A stretch of 6,428 nucleotides of DNA. It comes from Actinomycetes bacterium (lineage in GTDB: Bacteria > Actinomycetota > Acidimicrobiia > Acidimicrobiales > JAKAOS01). A program made the translations under genes and the position numbers. This document shows, one piece after another, positions 5,863-6,428 of the stretch (positions are counted from its first letter, which is position 1; each line of letters begins with the position of its first letter). The notes below the pieces were generated by a model, which was not told the DNA's origin, ran no database searches, and saw nothing but the letters and a program-made list of their open reading frames with translations. Location of the stretch: NCBI GenBank assembly GCA_021790615.1, contig JAJYGW010000088.1, positions 1 through 6,428 of the forward strand, given 5' to 3'.

Positions 5863-6428
5863 CTAGCTGAGGAAACCCTCGTAGTTGCGCATCATGAGCT
5901 GGCTGTCGATCTGCTTCATCGTCTCGAGCGCCACCCCCACGGCGATGAGGATCGTCGTGCCGAGGAAGGGCAGGTCCGTCACGTGCCAGGCGGAGAGCAC
6001 GATGGACGGGACGAGGGCCACGAAGGCGAGGAACAGCGAGCCGGGAAGCGTGATGCGCGAGAGGATCGTCGAGAGGTACCGCTCGGTCGGTGCGCCGGGC
6101 CGGATGCCCGGGATGTATCCGCCCTGCTTGCGGATGATGTCGGCCTGCTGGGCCGGGTCGAACTGGATGGTGACGTAGAAGTAGGTGAAGAGGATGATGA
6201 GCAGGCCGTAGATCCCGATGTAGACGTAGCTCGTCGGGTTGGCGAGGTGGTCGGAGACGAAGGACCGGAACGCCGCCCACGGGATCACGTTCGAGAGCAG
6301 CACCGGGAAGTAGAGCACCGAGCTGGCGAAGATGATCGGGATCACGCCCGCCTGGTTGACCTTGAGGGGGATGTAGGTGCTCTGCCCGCCGTACATGCGC
6401 CGACCGACCACGCGCTTGGCGAAGGTGA
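5863..6428 (-). CDS. secY: Preprotein translocase subunit SecY, C-terminal part (cut by window edge)
   Basis: SecY is the membrane channel of the Sec translocon, working with SecE, SecG and SecA to export or insert proteins. Only the last 187 residues are here; the frame runs open to the window edge, so the start lies outside. The GTG at 6411 is an internal valine inside the conserved stretch AKRVVGRRMYGGQ, not a start. Visible hydrophobic segments match TM7 (VNQAGVIPIIFASSVLYFPV), TM8 (YVYIGIYGLLIILFTYFYV), TM9 (LPGSLFLAFVALVPSIVLS) and TM10 (LGTTILIAVGVALETMKQI). The cytosolic loop between TM8 and TM9 carries the family signature IIRKQGGYIPGIRPG, a region known to contact SecA and the ribosome. 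The protein ends normally in YEGFLS and TAG. The adk start codon follows the stop directly and in the same frame. The identity is very secure. Confidence 0.97.
   Translation of the reverse strand, partial: TFAKRVVGRRMYGGQSTYIPLKVNQAGVIPIIFASSVLYFPVLLSNVIPWAAFRSFVSDHLANPTSYVYIGIYGLLIILFTYFYVTIQFDPAQQADIIRKQGGYIPGIRPGAPTERYLSTILSRITLPGSLFLAFVALVPSIVLSAWHVTDLPFLGTTILIAVGVALETMKQIDSQLMMRNYEGFLS

Noticed and set aside
6409..6411. GTG at 6411 as the start of secY
   Set aside because: It lies inside the conserved AKRVVGRRMYGG stretch, and the frame remains open to the window edge. It is an internal valine of a truncated gene.
1..6428. A mobile element, CRISPR array, tRNA or novel defence or biosynthetic system
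   Set aside because: Nearly the whole window is accounted for by conserved translation, transcription and secretion genes in standard order. I saw no transposase, spaced repeats or tRNA-like sequence.

Overview
The window is a GC-rich stretch of a bacterial chromosome carrying one gene cluster. Every gene I support is on the minus strand, transcribed from the high to the low coordinates. In transcription order it reads secY (3' part only), adk, map, infA, rpmJ, rpsM, rpsK, rpsD, rpoA, rplQ, truA. This is the end of the spc operon joined to the alpha operon, in the order common in Actinomycetota. Several traits suggest a member outside the classical Actinomycetes, perhaps Acidimicrobiia or a related class: uS4 carries the four-cysteine zinc motif that mycobacterial S4 lacks, Adk has a four-cysteine LID, and the 314-residue RNA polymerase alpha has no long acidic tail. 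The class is my inference from remembered family features, not from a search.

Region 6428-4364 holds the SecY C-terminal half, adenylate kinase and methionine aminopeptidase. The three genes are packed with no gap or with overlap. secY and adk are in the same frame, separated only by the secY TAG, and adk then starts on TTG. adk and map overlap in a GTGA.

Region 4363-4118 (246 nt) is the only sizeable non-coding gap. It holds two abutting GC-rich hairpins just after map, which could be a terminator without a U-tract, and a third hairpin with a GAAG loop further along. I found no convincing -35/-10 pair. This gap probably separates the secY-adk-map unit from an infA-led unit.

Region 4117-975 holds infA, rpmJ, rpsM, rpsK, rpsD, rpoA and rplQ: initiation factor IF1, bL36, uS13, uS11, uS4, the RNA polymerase alpha subunit and bL17. 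Spacing is tight, with TGATG overlaps at rpsM/rpsK and rpoA/rplQ. A tetraloop hairpin abuts the Shine-Dalgarno sequence of rpoA. infA appears to begin at CTG, because the conserved N-terminal residues lie upstream of the first ATG/GTG/TTG-type start.

Region 974-1 holds truA, the tRNA pseudouridine synthase, followed by a small GC-rich hairpin. Together the genes build ribosomes, start translation, mature nascent protein N-termini, make the polymerase alpha subunit, export proteins and balance adenylates. This is a core housekeeping region. I see no mobile element, CRISPR array, RNA gene or novel multigene system; the points of interest are start-codon choice, gene junctions and RNA structure.
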